Source of the DNA: JAGVSZ01 sp963716855
GTDB lineage: Bacteria > Pseudomonadota > Gammaproteobacteria > Burkholderiales > SG8-39
Reading direction: 5' to 3'
Assembly: GCA_963716855.1 (NCBI GenBank)
Contig: CAVQUV010000009.1
Span: forward strand, 1-64,000
Length of the DNA: 64,000 bases
The position numbers were made by a program, and so were the translations under genes. Position 1 is the stretch's first letter, and each line of letters opens with the position of its first letter. The notes beneath the pieces were generated by a model. It searched no databases. It was not told the DNA's origin and saw nothing but the letters and a program-made list of their open reading frames with translations. Below, one piece after another: positions 28,106-36,489 of the stretch.

Positions 28106-29284
28106 ATGAGGTGGCTGGTCACCTTCGTCGTCATCGCCGCGCTTGCCGTCGCGTTCGCGCTCGCGGCGCGGTACGGCGAGGGGTATGCGCTGTTCGTGTA
28201 TCCGCCCTGGCGGATCGAGATCTCCCTGACGCTCTTCCTGCTCGCCGCGCTCGCGCTTTTTGCGGTGCTCTACGGGCTGCTGCGGCTCGCCTCCCACACC
28301 GCGCGCCTGCCGGCGCAGGTCGCGGCGTTCCGGCGCCGCGTCCGCGCCAACCGCGCGCACGAGGCGCTGCGGCAGGCCTGGCAGGCGTTCATGGAGGGGC
28401 GCTACGGGCGCGCCGAGAAGCTCGCCGGGCGCGCTTACGGCCTCGACGAGGCGCCCGGCATGGCGGCGTTGCTCGCGGCGCGGGCCGCGCATGCGATGCG
28501 CGACCCGGGCCGGCGCGGTCGCTGGCTCGCGCGCGCGGTCGACGCGCCCGGTGCCAGCCGCTACGCGCGCCTGGCGACCGAAGCCGAAGCGGCGGTCGAC
28601 GAGCGCCGGTTCGAAGAGGCGCGGGAGGTCCTGCGCGAGCTCCACGCCACCGGGCCGCGGCACGCGGCGACGCTGCGCCTGCTGATGCGCGCCGAGCAGG
28701 GCCTGCAGAACTGGGACGAGGTGCTGCGCCTGCTGCGCATCCTCGAGAAGCGCGACGCGGTGCCGGCGGAGCTCGCGGCGCAGCTGCGGATCACGGCGAC
28801 CATCGAGAACCTGCGCAAGAAGGCCATCGATGCCGACGGGCTCACGGCGTATCTCGCAAGCGTGCCGGCGGCCGACCGGACGCGACCGCGCGTGGCCGCG
28901 ACCGCGGCGCGCCTCCTCATCGATCTCGGGGCGTGCGAGCGCGCGCACCCGATCATCCGCGACGCGCTCGAGGAGCAGTGGTCGAGCGAGCTCGTCGCGC
29001 TGTACGGCGAGTGCCGCGGGGGCGACGACCTCGCGCGCATCGAGCAGTGCGAGCGGTGGCTCGAGGCGCATCCGCGCGACCCGGGTCTGCTGCTCGCGCT
29101 CGGCCGGCTGTGCGCCAGCCGCGAGCTGTGGGGCAAGGCACAGAGCTATCTCGATGCGAGCCTGTCGGCGCAGCCCTCGCGCGCGGCGCACGTCGAGCTC
29201 GCGCGGCTCCTCGAGCGCATCGGGCGGGACGCGGACGCGAATCGGCACTACCGCGCTGCCTCCGATCCGAAACTGCCAGCGTAA
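28106..29284 (+). CDS. hemY: HemY-like TPR membrane protein
   Basis: 392 residues with two N-terminal transmembrane helices (WLVTFVVIAALAVAFALAA and ISLTLFLLAALALFAVLYGLL) and a cytoplasmic or periplasmic helical-repeat domain of TPR type (for example YGRAEKLAGRAYGLDEAPGMAALLAARAAH and the C-terminal LWGKAQSYLDASLSAQPSRAAHVELARLLERIG). This is the proteobacterial HemY, not protoporphyrinogen oxidase of the same name. It is thought to support late heme synthesis. The stop overlaps the next gene's ATG (TAATG), so the amidohydrolase gene may be co-translated. Confidence 0.88.
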   Translation: MRWLVTFVVIAALAVAFALAARYGEGYALFVYPPWRIEISLTLFLLAALALFAVLYGLLRLASHTARLPAQVAAFRRRVRANRAHEALRQAWQAFMEGRYGRAEKLAGRAYGLDEAPGMAALLAARAAHAMRDPGRRGRWLARAVDAPGASRYARLATEAEAAVDERRFEEAREVLRELHATGPRHAATLRLLMRAEQGLQNWDEVLRLLRILEKRDAVPAELAAQLRITATIENLRKKAIDADGLTAYLASVPAADRTRPRVAATAARLLIDLGACERAHPIIRDALEEQWSSELVALYGECRGGDDLARIEQCERWLEAHPRDPGLLLALGRLCASRELWGKAQSYLDASLSAQPSRAAHVELARLLERIGRDADANRHYRAASDPKLPA

Positions 29285-30204
29285 TGGCCATGACCGTGCG
29301 GCCGGAAGATCTCGAGATCGTCGACGCCCACCATCATCTCTGGGACCTCGGGCGCAATTACTACCCCTGGCTCGCCGACCGCCCCGAGCCGAATTTCCTG
29401 CTCGGCGACTACGCGCCGCTCAAGCGCAACTACCTGCCCGAGGACTACCGGCGCGACGCCGCGGGCTTGAGGGTCATCGCTACGGTTCACGTCGAGGCGG
29501 AGCACGATCGCAACCGCCAGGTCGCCGAGACCGAGTGGCTGCACGAGATCAGTGCCCGCCACGGCATGCCGAGCGCGGTCGTCGCGCACGCGTGGCTTCA
29601 CACCGACGACTGCGAGGACCTCCTCGCCCGGCAGAAGCGCTTCCCGCTCGTGCGCGGCATCCGCTCGAAGCCCGTGACGGCCCGCTCGGCGGGCGAGGCC
29701 CTGCCGACCGGTCCGGGCAGCATGCGCGACCCGAAGTGGCGGCGCGGCCTTGCATTGCTCGAGAATTTCGACCTCTCGTGGGACTTGCGCGTGCCGTTCT
29801 GGCATCTGGCGGAGGCGGCCGAGGTGTGCGCGCGGATCCCGGGCGTGCGCGTCGTCCTCAATCACACCGGGCTTCCGTGGGACCGCAGCGATCGCGGGCT
29901 CGCGCACTGGCGCGCCGGGATGCAGGCGCTCGCCGCGTGCCCGAACGTCCACTGCAAGGTCAGCGAGCTGGGCCTCAACGACGCGCCGTGGACCCTCGAC
30001 GGCAACCGCCGCGTCGTGCGCGAGGCGATCGAGATCTTCGGGGTCGACCGCTGCATGTTCGCGTCGAACTTTCCGGTCGCCGGGCTGAAGATCGGTTATC
30101 GCGCGCAGATCGCGGCCCTGCTCGAAATCCTTGTCGATCTGGGCCGGTCCGAGCTCGACCAGCTGTTCCGCGACAACGCGCGCCGCTTCTACCGCATCGC
30201 CTGA
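29284..30204 (+). CDS. amidohydrolase family protein (PDC-lactonase-like)
   Basis: 306 residues with the TIM-barrel amidohydrolase fold of the 2-pyrone-4,6-dicarboxylate lactonase (LigI)/L-fuconolactonase group. Motifs: IVDAHHHLWDL near 12 (metal-binding or structural His pair), ATVHVEAEH near 62, VVLNHTGLPWDR near 200, VHCKVSELGL near 222, and MFASNFPVAGL near 259 (the Asp usual in the final motif 'M-x-G-S-D-[WF]-P' is replaced by Asn). That substitution matters, because Asp at this place is often the general base. Probably a lactone or ester hydrolase; substrate unknown. ATG 29290 is an alternative start. Confidence 0.82.
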   Translation: MAMTVRPEDLEIVDAHHHLWDLGRNYYPWLADRPEPNFLLGDYAPLKRNYLPEDYRRDAAGLRVIATVHVEAEHDRNRQVAETEWLHEISARHGMPSAVVAHAWLHTDDCEDLLARQKRFPLVRGIRSKPVTARSAGEALPTGPGSMRDPKWRRGLALLENFDLSWDLRVPFWHLAEAAEVCARIPGVRVVLNHTGLPWDRSDRGLAHWRAGMQALAACPNVHCKVSELGLNDAPWTLDGNRRVVREAIEIFGVDRCMFASNFPVAGLKIGYRAQIAALLEILVDLGRSELDQLFRDNARRFYRIA

Positions 30205-30277
30205 GGCGCACAGGGATTGCACGATCACCCGGGGCCGGGCAACATCCAGCCCCTCGACCCACGGAGGCACCCATCCC

Positions 30278-31060
30278 ATGCTCAGCGAAGCCGACCGCAA
30301 GGAAGCCGCCGAATCCCTCCTGCAGGCCCTGCGCGACAAGAAGCCGATCGTGCAGCTCTCGAAGACGTATCCGGAGATCGCCATTGAAGACTCCTACGCG
30401 ATCCAGAGCCTCGTGAACGAGGCCAAGGTCGCCGCCGGCGCGAAGGTGCGCGGGCACAAGGTCGGGCTGACCTCGAAGGCGATGCAGCAGTCCTCGCAGA
30501 TCGACGAGCCCGACTACGGCGTGCTGATGGCCGACATGTTCTACGACGACGGCGCGATCCTGAAGCACGCCGACTTCTGCGTGCCGCGCGTGGAGATGGA
30601 GCTCGGGTTCGTCCTCGGCAAGCGCCTCAAGGGGCCGGGCGTCGGCCTGCTCGACGTGCTGACCGCGACCGAATGGGTCGTGCCGTCGATCGAGGTCATC
30701 GATGCGCGCGTGCAGAATCCGCGCAAGATCTTCGACACGGTGGCGGACAACGGTGCGGCGGCGGCGGTCGTGATCGGCGGCCGGCCGGTGCGGCCCACCG
30801 ACGTCGATCTGCGCTGGGTCGGCGGCCTGATGTATCGCAACGGCGACATCGAGGAGAGCGGCGTGGCAGCGGGTGTGCTCGGCCATCCGGCGCTCGGCAT
30901 CGCGTGGCTCGCCAACAAGGTCGGCCGTTTCGGCACGGCGCTCGAGCCCGGCCATTTCACGCTCTCCGGATCGTTTATTCGCCCGGTGTGGGCGAACAAG
31001 GGGGACACGCTCCGAGCGGACTTCGGCCCGCTCGGCACGATCGGCATGCAGTTCGTCTAA
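30278..31060 (+). CDS. 2-keto-4-pentenoate / 2-oxohept-3-enedioate hydratase family
   Basis: 260 residues, FAH-like fold. Members hydrate a 2-oxo-4-enoate in meta-cleavage of aromatic acids (HpaH, MhpD). Motifs: KVGLTSKAMQQ near 65, PDYGVLMADMF near 83, metal-binding PRVEMELGFVLGK near 105 (the Glu pair), PSIEVIDAR near 135, and TLSGSFIRPVWANKGD at the C-terminal end. The closest match by eye is HpaH/HpcG of homoprotocatechuate degradation. It has GGAGG eight bases upstream of the ATG and stands about 70 bases after the amidohydrolase, consistent with one catabolic unit. Confidence 0.88.
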   Translation: MLSEADRKEAAESLLQALRDKKPIVQLSKTYPEIAIEDSYAIQSLVNEAKVAAGAKVRGHKVGLTSKAMQQSSQIDEPDYGVLMADMFYDDGAILKHADFCVPRVEMELGFVLGKRLKGPGVGLLDVLTATEWVVPSIEVIDARVQNPRKIFDTVADNGAAAAVVIGGRPVRPTDVDLRWVGGLMYRNGDIEESGVAAGVLGHPALGIAWLANKVGRFGTALEPGHFTLSGSFIRPVWANKGDTLRADFGPLGTIGMQFV

Positions 31061-31125
31061 GGGCCCACGCAACGCTGCCCCGCGCGGTCAGGCGTTCGTC
31101 AGCGAGCGGGCGCATGCTTTAACCC

Positions 31126-33249
31126 GTGAGCGCAAACCCCGCCGCGCTGCTTGCCCGCGCTCGCGAGCTCGCACGCACCCAGCTCGCGAGCTCGCTCGCG
31201 TCCGCGTTGGATGGCCTGTCCGGCGAGTTTCAGACGCTTGCGGCCGCCGCGACCTCGCCGGAGGAGGCGCGTCTCCTCGACAACGCGACGCGCGAGGTGC
31301 GCACGCACCGGGACGCCATTGCGGCCGGGTTCGAGCGCCACCTCCTCGCGCTGTTCGACCGGAAGGTCCGACCCACGACCAACGCGCCGCGCGGTGCCGA
31401 GCCCACCTTCGATCAGCTCACCCTGGTCGACGACGCGGTGATGGAGCTCGAAATCGCGCGCGGGCGCCTGGTGCGCAAGACGACGGACGAGCTCGACGCC
31501 GACCAGCTCGCGGGGGTCGGCGCGCGGCTCGGTGCGCTCGTCGGCGGGCGCCCGCTCGAAGGCGGCGCGAACCCGCTCGGGCCGGAGACCGCCCTCGAGG
31601 CGCTGCAGGCGGCGTGCTCGGTCGCACCTGCGGACGGGACCGTCCGCATGACGCTGGTGAACGGCCTGCAGCCGCACGTCGCGCTCGCGCTGGCCCGGCT
31701 GTACCCCGATCTGAACGAGATGCTGCGCGCCGCGGGCGTCCTGCCGCGGATCCGGCACGAGATCCAGCGCGCACGGAATTCGCCCGCGGGATCGCGCGGC
31801 GCCGGCGCCGCGAGCCCGGGGGCCGCGCCGGCGGCGAGTGGCGCATCCGGCGGGCTGCCGGCCGGCGTGTCGTTGAGCCAGGCGATGGCCCTGAAGGATC
31901 TTCTTCCCGGCGCCACCGGCTCGCCGGTGGATCTCGGCGCGATCGTCGCCGCCCTGCTCGAGGGCCCGGCGTCGTCGCGGCAGTACGGTGCGCGCATGCT
32001 CGCCAACCCCGACGGCTCGCTCTTCGAGCGGGCGATGGCGACGCCGGTCCATCCGCAGGTGCTCGCCGAGCTCGCGCAACTGCAGAACACGGTGATTCCG
32101 GATGCCGCCGACGGCGCCGCGGAGCTGCTCGCCGTCGTCCAGCAGGTCGGCCGCGCGCAGCACCATCCGCTCGATCAGCTCACCGGCGAACTCGTCGCGG
32201 TCGTGTTCGACTTCCTGCTCCACGACCGGGACCTCGCCGAGGCGGTGAAGGCCCAGCTCGCGCGGCTGCAGGTGGTCGCGTTCAAGGCGGCGCTCCTCGA
32301 TCGCAGTTTCTTCGCCCGCCGCGAGCACCCGCTGCGCGAGCTGCTCGCGGCCATCGCCGACGCGGCCGCCGATCCGGAGGTGGACACCGGGCCCGAGGGC
32401 CGCTTCGTCGCGGGGCTGCGTGCGATCGTCGATGGAGTCCTTGCGCGCTTTGCCGACGACCTGGCGGTGTTCACCGCGGCGCGGGAGCAGCTCGCCGCGC
32501 TCGCGGGCGAGCTGACGGCGGAAGGCGAGCGCGAGGTCGAGTCGCTCGCGGCGCCGCTCGCCGAGCAGGAACGCGTTGCGGCGCTGCGCACGCGCGCGAA
32601 GATCGAGGTCGCCAAGCGGGTCACAGGCGCGCCTGAGTTCTTGCGCGAGTTCCTGATCGACACCTGGGCACAGGTGGTGGCCGACGCCGGCGACAACGGG
32701 CGGGACGCGAGCCTCGCGATCGTCGACGACATCGTCTGGAGCGTCGCGCCGAAGCAGCCGGCGGAACTGCCGCGACTGACCGCCCTGCTGCCGAAGCTCG
32801 TGCCGGCGCTGGGGCGCGGCATGCAGGCGATCGGCGTTGCGGCGGACGCCCGGCAGGCCTTTCTGGACGAGTTGATGCGAACGCATACCGCGCTCCTTCA
32901 AGCGGCGCGCGCAAAGCGTCCGCCCGGGGCGCCGGTCGCCGCGCCGCCGCCGGCGCCGCCGGTCCCCGAGTCGGAAGTCGTGCCGACGCCCGAGCTTGCC
33001 GCCGACGCGATGCTCGGCCTGGAGCGTGGCGCGATCGTGGAGTTCTCCGATCCCGGCGGGTTGGTGCGCGCGAAGCTTTCCTGGATCAGCCCCGGCCGAA
33101 CGCTCTACCTCTTCACCGCCCATGGTGCCAAGGCGCGACAGGTGTCTCCGGGCGATCTGCGCGTCGCGCTGCGCGAAGACCGCGCCCGACTCGTCGAGGA
33201 AGGGCGCGCGGTCGTCGACCGGGCGCTGGCGGCCGTTGCGGGCCCGTGA
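31126..33249 (+). CDS. DUF1631 family protein
   Basis: 707 residues, predicted mostly helical and soluble. DUF1631 proteins are found chiefly in beta- and gammaproteobacteria and have no assigned function. Recognisable features are the helical N-terminal domain with LTLVDDAVMELEIARGRLVRKT, the Pro/Ala-rich linkers (around residues 225-245 and 605-625), the central LFDFLL-like core (VVFDFLLHDRDLAEAVKAQLARLQ) and a small C-terminal beta domain (VEFSDPGGLVRAKLSWISPGRTLYLFTAHGA) resembling a PilZ-type barrel. Start GTG 31126 has no strong ribosome site. It is convergent with trmB. Confidence 0.85.
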   Translation: MSANPAALLARARELARTQLASSLASALDGLSGEFQTLAAAATSPEEARLLDNATREVRTHRDAIAAGFERHLLALFDRKVRPTTNAPRGAEPTFDQLTLVDDAVMELEIARGRLVRKTTDELDADQLAGVGARLGALVGGRPLEGGANPLGPETALEALQAACSVAPADGTVRMTLVNGLQPHVALALARLYPDLNEMLRAAGVLPRIRHEIQRARNSPAGSRGAGAASPGAAPAASGASGGLPAGVSLSQAMALKDLLPGATGSPVDLGAIVAALLEGPASSRQYGARMLANPDGSLFERAMATPVHPQVLAELAQLQNTVIPDAADGAAELLAVVQQVGRAQHHPLDQLTGELVAVVFDFLLHDRDLAEAVKAQLARLQVVAFKAALLDRSFFARREHPLRELLAAIADAAADPEVDTGPEGRFVAGLRAIVDGVLARFADDLAVFTAAREQLAALAGELTAEGEREVESLAAPLAEQERVAALRTRAKIEVAKRVTGAPEFLREFLIDTWAQVVADAGDNGRDASLAIVDDIVWSVAPKQPAELPRLTALLPKLVPALGRGMQAIGVAADARQAFLDELMRTHTALLQAARAKRPPGAPVAAPPPAPPVPESEVVPTPELAADAMLGLERGAIVEFSDPGGLVRAKLSWISPGRTLYLFTAHGAKARQVSPGDLRVALREDRARLVEEGRAVVDRALAAVAGP

Positions 33250-33259
33250 CGGCGCCGGA

Positions 33260-33937
33260 TCAGCGCCGGCGGAAGACGAGGTCCCACACGCCGTGGCCCA
33301 GACGCGTGCCGCGGGTCTCGAACTTCGTGAGCGGGCGCGATTCCGGCCGCGGCGCGAAACCCGTCGCGGTGTTCGCGAGCAGCGCCTCGGCCGACAGGAC
33401 TTCGAGCATCTGCGCCGCGTAGTCCTCCCAGTCGGTCGCGGCGTGCAGGTACGCGCCGGACTTCATGCGCGTTGCGAGCAGGTGCACGAACTCGGGCTGA
33501 ACCAGGCGGCGTTTGTGATGGCGCTTTTTCGGCCACGGGTCGGGAAAGAAGACGTGCACGCCGTCGAGTGCGCCGGGGGCGATCATCCTCTCGACCACCT
33601 CGACGGCATCGTGCTGGAGCACGCGGATGTTCGTCAGGCCGAGGGCCTCGGTGCGCCGGAGCAACGCGCCGACGCCCGGCGTGTGCACCTCGATGCCGAG
33701 GTAGTCGCTTTCCGGATGCGCTGCGGCGATCGCCGCGGTGGTCTCGCCCATGCCGAAGCCGATCTCGAGGATCTTCGGCGCGCGGCGCCCGAACGCACGG
33801 TCGAGGTCGATCGGCTCGGGCGAGAACGCGATGCCGTACACCGGCATGAGCCGTTCGACCGCGCTCGCCTGGGCGGCAGTGACGCGACCCTGGCGCAGGA
33901 CGTAGCTGCGGATCGCGCGGCGCCCGGCCTCGGTCAT
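33260..33937 (-). CDS. trmB: tRNA (guanine-N7)-methyltransferase
   Basis: Methylates G46 of tRNAs with SAM. 225 residues. Motifs: LEIGFGMGETTAAIA near 52 (SAM loop), YLGIEVHTPGVGALLRR, VFFPDPWPKKRHHKRRLV near 135 (the family signature), and the C-terminal TKFETRGTRLGHGVWDLVFRR with TRLG substrate contacts. Located 20 bases after thiG on the same strand, so the order is thiS-thiG-trmB. Confidence 0.94.
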   Translation of the reverse strand: MTEAGRRAIRSYVLRQGRVTAAQASAVERLMPVYGIAFSPEPIDLDRAFGRRAPKILEIGFGMGETTAAIAAAHPESDYLGIEVHTPGVGALLRRTEALGLTNIRVLQHDAVEVVERMIAPGALDGVHVFFPDPWPKKRHHKRRLVQPEFVHLLATRMKSGAYLHAATDWEDYAAQMLEVLSAEALLANTATGFAPRPESRPLTKFETRGTRLGHGVWDLVFRRR

Positions 33938-33957
33938 GCGCGGCCGCGCGGGGAGGG

Positions 33958-34782
33958 TCAGGACTTGGGCTGGATGAGCCCCGCGGTCGGCGAGCTCGGC
34001 GTCGCGGAATAGAGCTTCTTCGGCATGCGGCCCGCGCGGAACGCCTCGCGCCCGGCCTCGACCGCCTTGCGCATCGCCTGCGCCATCAGCACCGGGTTCT
34101 GCGCTTTCGCCACCGCGGTGTTCATCAGCACCGCGTCGCAGCCGAGCTCCATCGCGATCGCGGCGTCGGAGGCCGTGCCGACGCCTGCGTCGACGACGAC
34201 CGGCACCTTCGCCTTCTCCAGGATGAGCTGCAGGTTCCACGGGTTCAGGATGCCCATGCCGGAGCCGATGAGCGAGGCGAGCGGCATCACCGCGACGCAG
34301 CCGATGTCCTCGAGCTGCCGGGCGATGATCGGGTCGTCGCTCGTGTAGACCATCACCTTGAAACCGTCCTTCACGAGCGTCGCGGCGGCCGCGAGCGTCT
34401 CGACGACGTTCGGAAACAGGGTGTGCGGATCGCCGAGCACCTCGAGCTTCACGAGGTCGTGGCCGTCGAGCAGCTCGCGCGCGAGGCGCAGCGTGCGCAC
34501 CGCGTCGTCGGCGCTGTAGCACCCGGCGGTGTTCGGCAGGTAGGTGTACTGCGACGGCGGCAGCGCATCGAGGAGCGACGGCTCGTTCGCGTTCTGCCCG
34601 ATGTTCGTGCGCCGGATCGCGACGGTGACGATCTCCGCGCCGCTCGCCTCGACCGCGCGGCGCGTCTCGTCGAAGTCCTTGTACTTGCCCGTGCCGATCA
34701 GCAGGCGCGACGAGTAGGTCTTGCCGGCGATGACGAGCGGGTCGCCGGCGAGCTGGCCGGGCGCCTGGGTCGGTGCGTTCAT
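33958..34782 (-). CDS. thiG: thiazole synthase
   Basis: Builds the thiazole ring of thiamine from DXP, dehydroglycine and ThiS thiocarboxylate. 274 residues, TIM barrel. Motifs: SRLLIGTGKYKDF near 24, the Schiff-base Lys in VKLEVLGD near 115, MVYTSDDPIIAR, VAVMPLASLIGSGMGILNP near 158 and VVVDAGVGTASDAA near 196. Located 16 bases after thiS. Confidence 0.95.
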   Translation of the reverse strand: MNAPTQAPGQLAGDPLVIAGKTYSSRLLIGTGKYKDFDETRRAVEASGAEIVTVAIRRTNIGQNANEPSLLDALPPSQYTYLPNTAGCYSADDAVRTLRLARELLDGHDLVKLEVLGDPHTLFPNVVETLAAAATLVKDGFKVMVYTSDDPIIARQLEDIGCVAVMPLASLIGSGMGILNPWNLQLILEKAKVPVVVDAGVGTASDAAIAMELGCDAVLMNTAVAKAQNPVLMAQAMRKAVEAGREAFRAGRMPKKLYSATPSSPTAGLIQPKS

Positions 34783-34798
34783 TGGGGGAGGTCCTTGG

Positions 34799-35002
34799 TC
34801 AGCCGCCGCCCACGGCGACGACGATCTCGAGCCGGTCGCCGTCGGCGAGCGGCGTGTCGGCGTAGCGGCTGCGCGGGACGATCTCGCCGTTGCGCTCGAT
34901 CGCGACCTTCTTGCCGGCGAGCGCGAGCTCGTCGAGCAGGCGCGCGAGGTCGAGGGGCGCAGGGAAGCCGCGGGGCTTGCCGTTGATGGACAGCTGGATC
35001 AT
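34799..35002 (-). CDS. thiS: sulfur carrier protein ThiS
   Basis: 67 residues with a ubiquitin-like fold ending in the required Gly-Gly (VVAVGGG), which is adenylated and thiocarboxylated to donate sulfur to ThiG. The conserved LDLARLLDEL helix and VAIERNGEIVPRS strand are present. ATG 35002. No TPP riboswitch is recognisable in the 195 bases upstream. Confidence 0.92.
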   Translation of the reverse strand: MIQLSINGKPRGFPAPLDLARLLDELALAGKKVAIERNGEIVPRSRYADTPLADGDRLEIVVAVGGG

Positions 35003-35197
35003 GCGGGAATTGCCGTAGGCCGGGACTGGAATCGATTCTAGCACCCGTCCCGAGTGTCGAAATACCTTACGGTCGAGCGGTCCAGCGGCGGCTCGCACGC
35101 GGCAAGTGATTGAGGCTTCGAATCTCCCGGGACTGGGCACGATCTTTGCGATCGTCAAATCCCTTGCCCATCAGAAGGCCGTCACAAGGAGGCGTCC

Positions 35198-36199
35198 ATG
35201 ATTCGATCGATCCGCGCCGGCGTCGCCCTGGCCCTGCTGCTCCTGGCGAGCACGGCCCAGGCGTTCCCCTACACGGGCCTGGCGATCTTCGGCGACAGCC
35301 TGTCCGACGGCGGCAACAATGCGGCTGTGTTCGACTTCGTTGTCGGACCCAGCCTGAACCCGCCGGTGCCGCCGGGCACGCTGCGCACGCCAACGCCGAT
35401 CGGCTCGCCTGCTTTCATCCCGACGTTCCCATACGCGTCGAACCGCTACAGCAACGGCCTCGTGTGGGTTGAGCAGCTGGCCGGTTCTCTTGGACTGAGC
35501 GCGATTCCTTCCTCCTTCGGCGGAACCAACTTCGCCTTCGGTGGCGCGCGTACCGGCCCCCTCAATTCGCCTTTCCCATTCAGCCTGCTAGATCAGGTCA
35601 GCATGTTCTTGACCGCAACCGGTGGGGTGGCACCGAGCGACTGGCTATACATCGTCGTCGGTGGCGGGAACGACGTGCGCGACGCGCTGCTCCCGCCGGG
35701 CGCGAACGTACCGCAGGTCATCGGCAACTACGCGACGAACATGGGCATGATCCTCGCGCAGCTCACCGGGGCGGGGGCAGACCAGATTCTCCTCGCGAAT
35801 GTCCCGGATGTCGGCAAGACGCCCGCGGTCCAGGCGGCCGGCCCCGCAGCGGCGGCGGGCGCTACTACGATTTCGTTCCTGATGAACCAGGCCTTGGGAG
35901 GCGTACTCCAGGGCCTTTCGCCGCAAGCGCGAGACGGCATCGACGTGCTCGACACGTTCGGTTTGCTCAACCAGGTGTTTGTCGATCCAGGCATCGATGC
36001 CAAGTCCGCCTGCGCGTTCACGCAAGCTTGCATCGACAACCCCGGAAATACGTTCTTCTGGGACGGCATTCACCCGACGACGTTCGGGCACCGGCTATTG
36101 GCGGATGCGGCGCTGCGGCTCATCTCCGAGCCGCCGATCTTCGTGCTACTGGGGGTCGCGCTCCTTTCGCTGGCATTCCTGCGCCGGCTGAGTCGGTAA
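35198..36199 (+). CDS. SGNH/GDSL esterase with PEP-CTERM-like tail
   Basis: 333 residues with a signal peptide (ALALLLLASTAQAF). GDSL-lipase blocks: FGDSLSDGGNN near 29 (nucleophile Ser), FAFGGARTG, GGGNDVRDALLPPG near 150 and the Asp-x-x-His of FWDGIHPTTFGH near 287. The C-terminus reads SEPPIFVLLGVALLSLAFLRRLSR: a Pro-containing motif, a hydrophobic helix and an Arg cluster, the layout of PEP-CTERM sorting signals. It would then be anchored and processed at the envelope. ATG 35198 follows AAGGAGG. It probably acts on an extracellular ester. Confidence 0.85.
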   Translation: MIRSIRAGVALALLLLASTAQAFPYTGLAIFGDSLSDGGNNAAVFDFVVGPSLNPPVPPGTLRTPTPIGSPAFIPTFPYASNRYSNGLVWVEQLAGSLGLSAIPSSFGGTNFAFGGARTGPLNSPFPFSLLDQVSMFLTATGGVAPSDWLYIVVGGGNDVRDALLPPGANVPQVIGNYATNMGMILAQLTGAGADQILLANVPDVGKTPAVQAAGPAAAAGATTISFLMNQALGGVLQGLSPQARDGIDVLDTFGLLNQVFVDPGIDAKSACAFTQACIDNPGNTFFWDGIHPTTFGHRLLADAALRLISEPPIFVLLGVALLSLAFLRRLSR

Positions 36200-36367
36200 C
36201 GCGCGCGACTCTGGAGAGTTCCCGCAGGGATCCCCAGGGCTGCGGTCGCCAGCTTCCCCGGCGTCTGTTGTTCTTGTAGGACAGCGTCCCGGCCCGGCGG
36301 CCTTGTTCTGCGGGACTACCCGCCGCCTGCCCGCGGCCAACTCTGCTGCGCCGGGATCGTCCGCTGC

Positions 36368-36373
36368 TAGAAT
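36368..36373 (+). promoter_or_regulatory. -10 box of tRNA-Gly
   Basis: TAGAAT lies 11 bases before the first base of the tRNA, a fitting position for its promoter. No clear -35 element is seen at the expected distance. Confidence 0.4.
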
Positions 36374-36384
36374 CACGCCCGTCC

Positions 36385-36458
36385 GCGGGTGTCGTCTAAT
36401 GGCAAGACAACAGCTTCCCAAGCTGTGAACGTCGGTTCGATTCCGATCACCCGCTCCA
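36385..36458 (+). tRNA. tRNA-Gly (anticodon CCC)
   Basis: 74 bases including an encoded CCA end (36456-36458). The acceptor stem pairs GCGGGTG with CACCCGC. The anticodon stem ACAGC/GCTGT encloses the loop TTCCCAA, giving anticodon CCC (reads GGG). The T-loop GGTTCGATTCC is standard. Folded by eye. Confidence 0.93.
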
Positions 36459-36489
36459 CGCCGATCCCCCGCTCGATCGGGATGCTCGC

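Noticed and set aside
30131..30277. Upstream extension of the hydratase frame into the amidohydrolase gene
   Set aside because: The ATG at 30278 has a good ribosome site and the extension overlaps a well-supported gene.
35003..35197. TPP riboswitch upstream of thiS
   Set aside because: No recognisable thi-box elements on the minus strand in this short gap.
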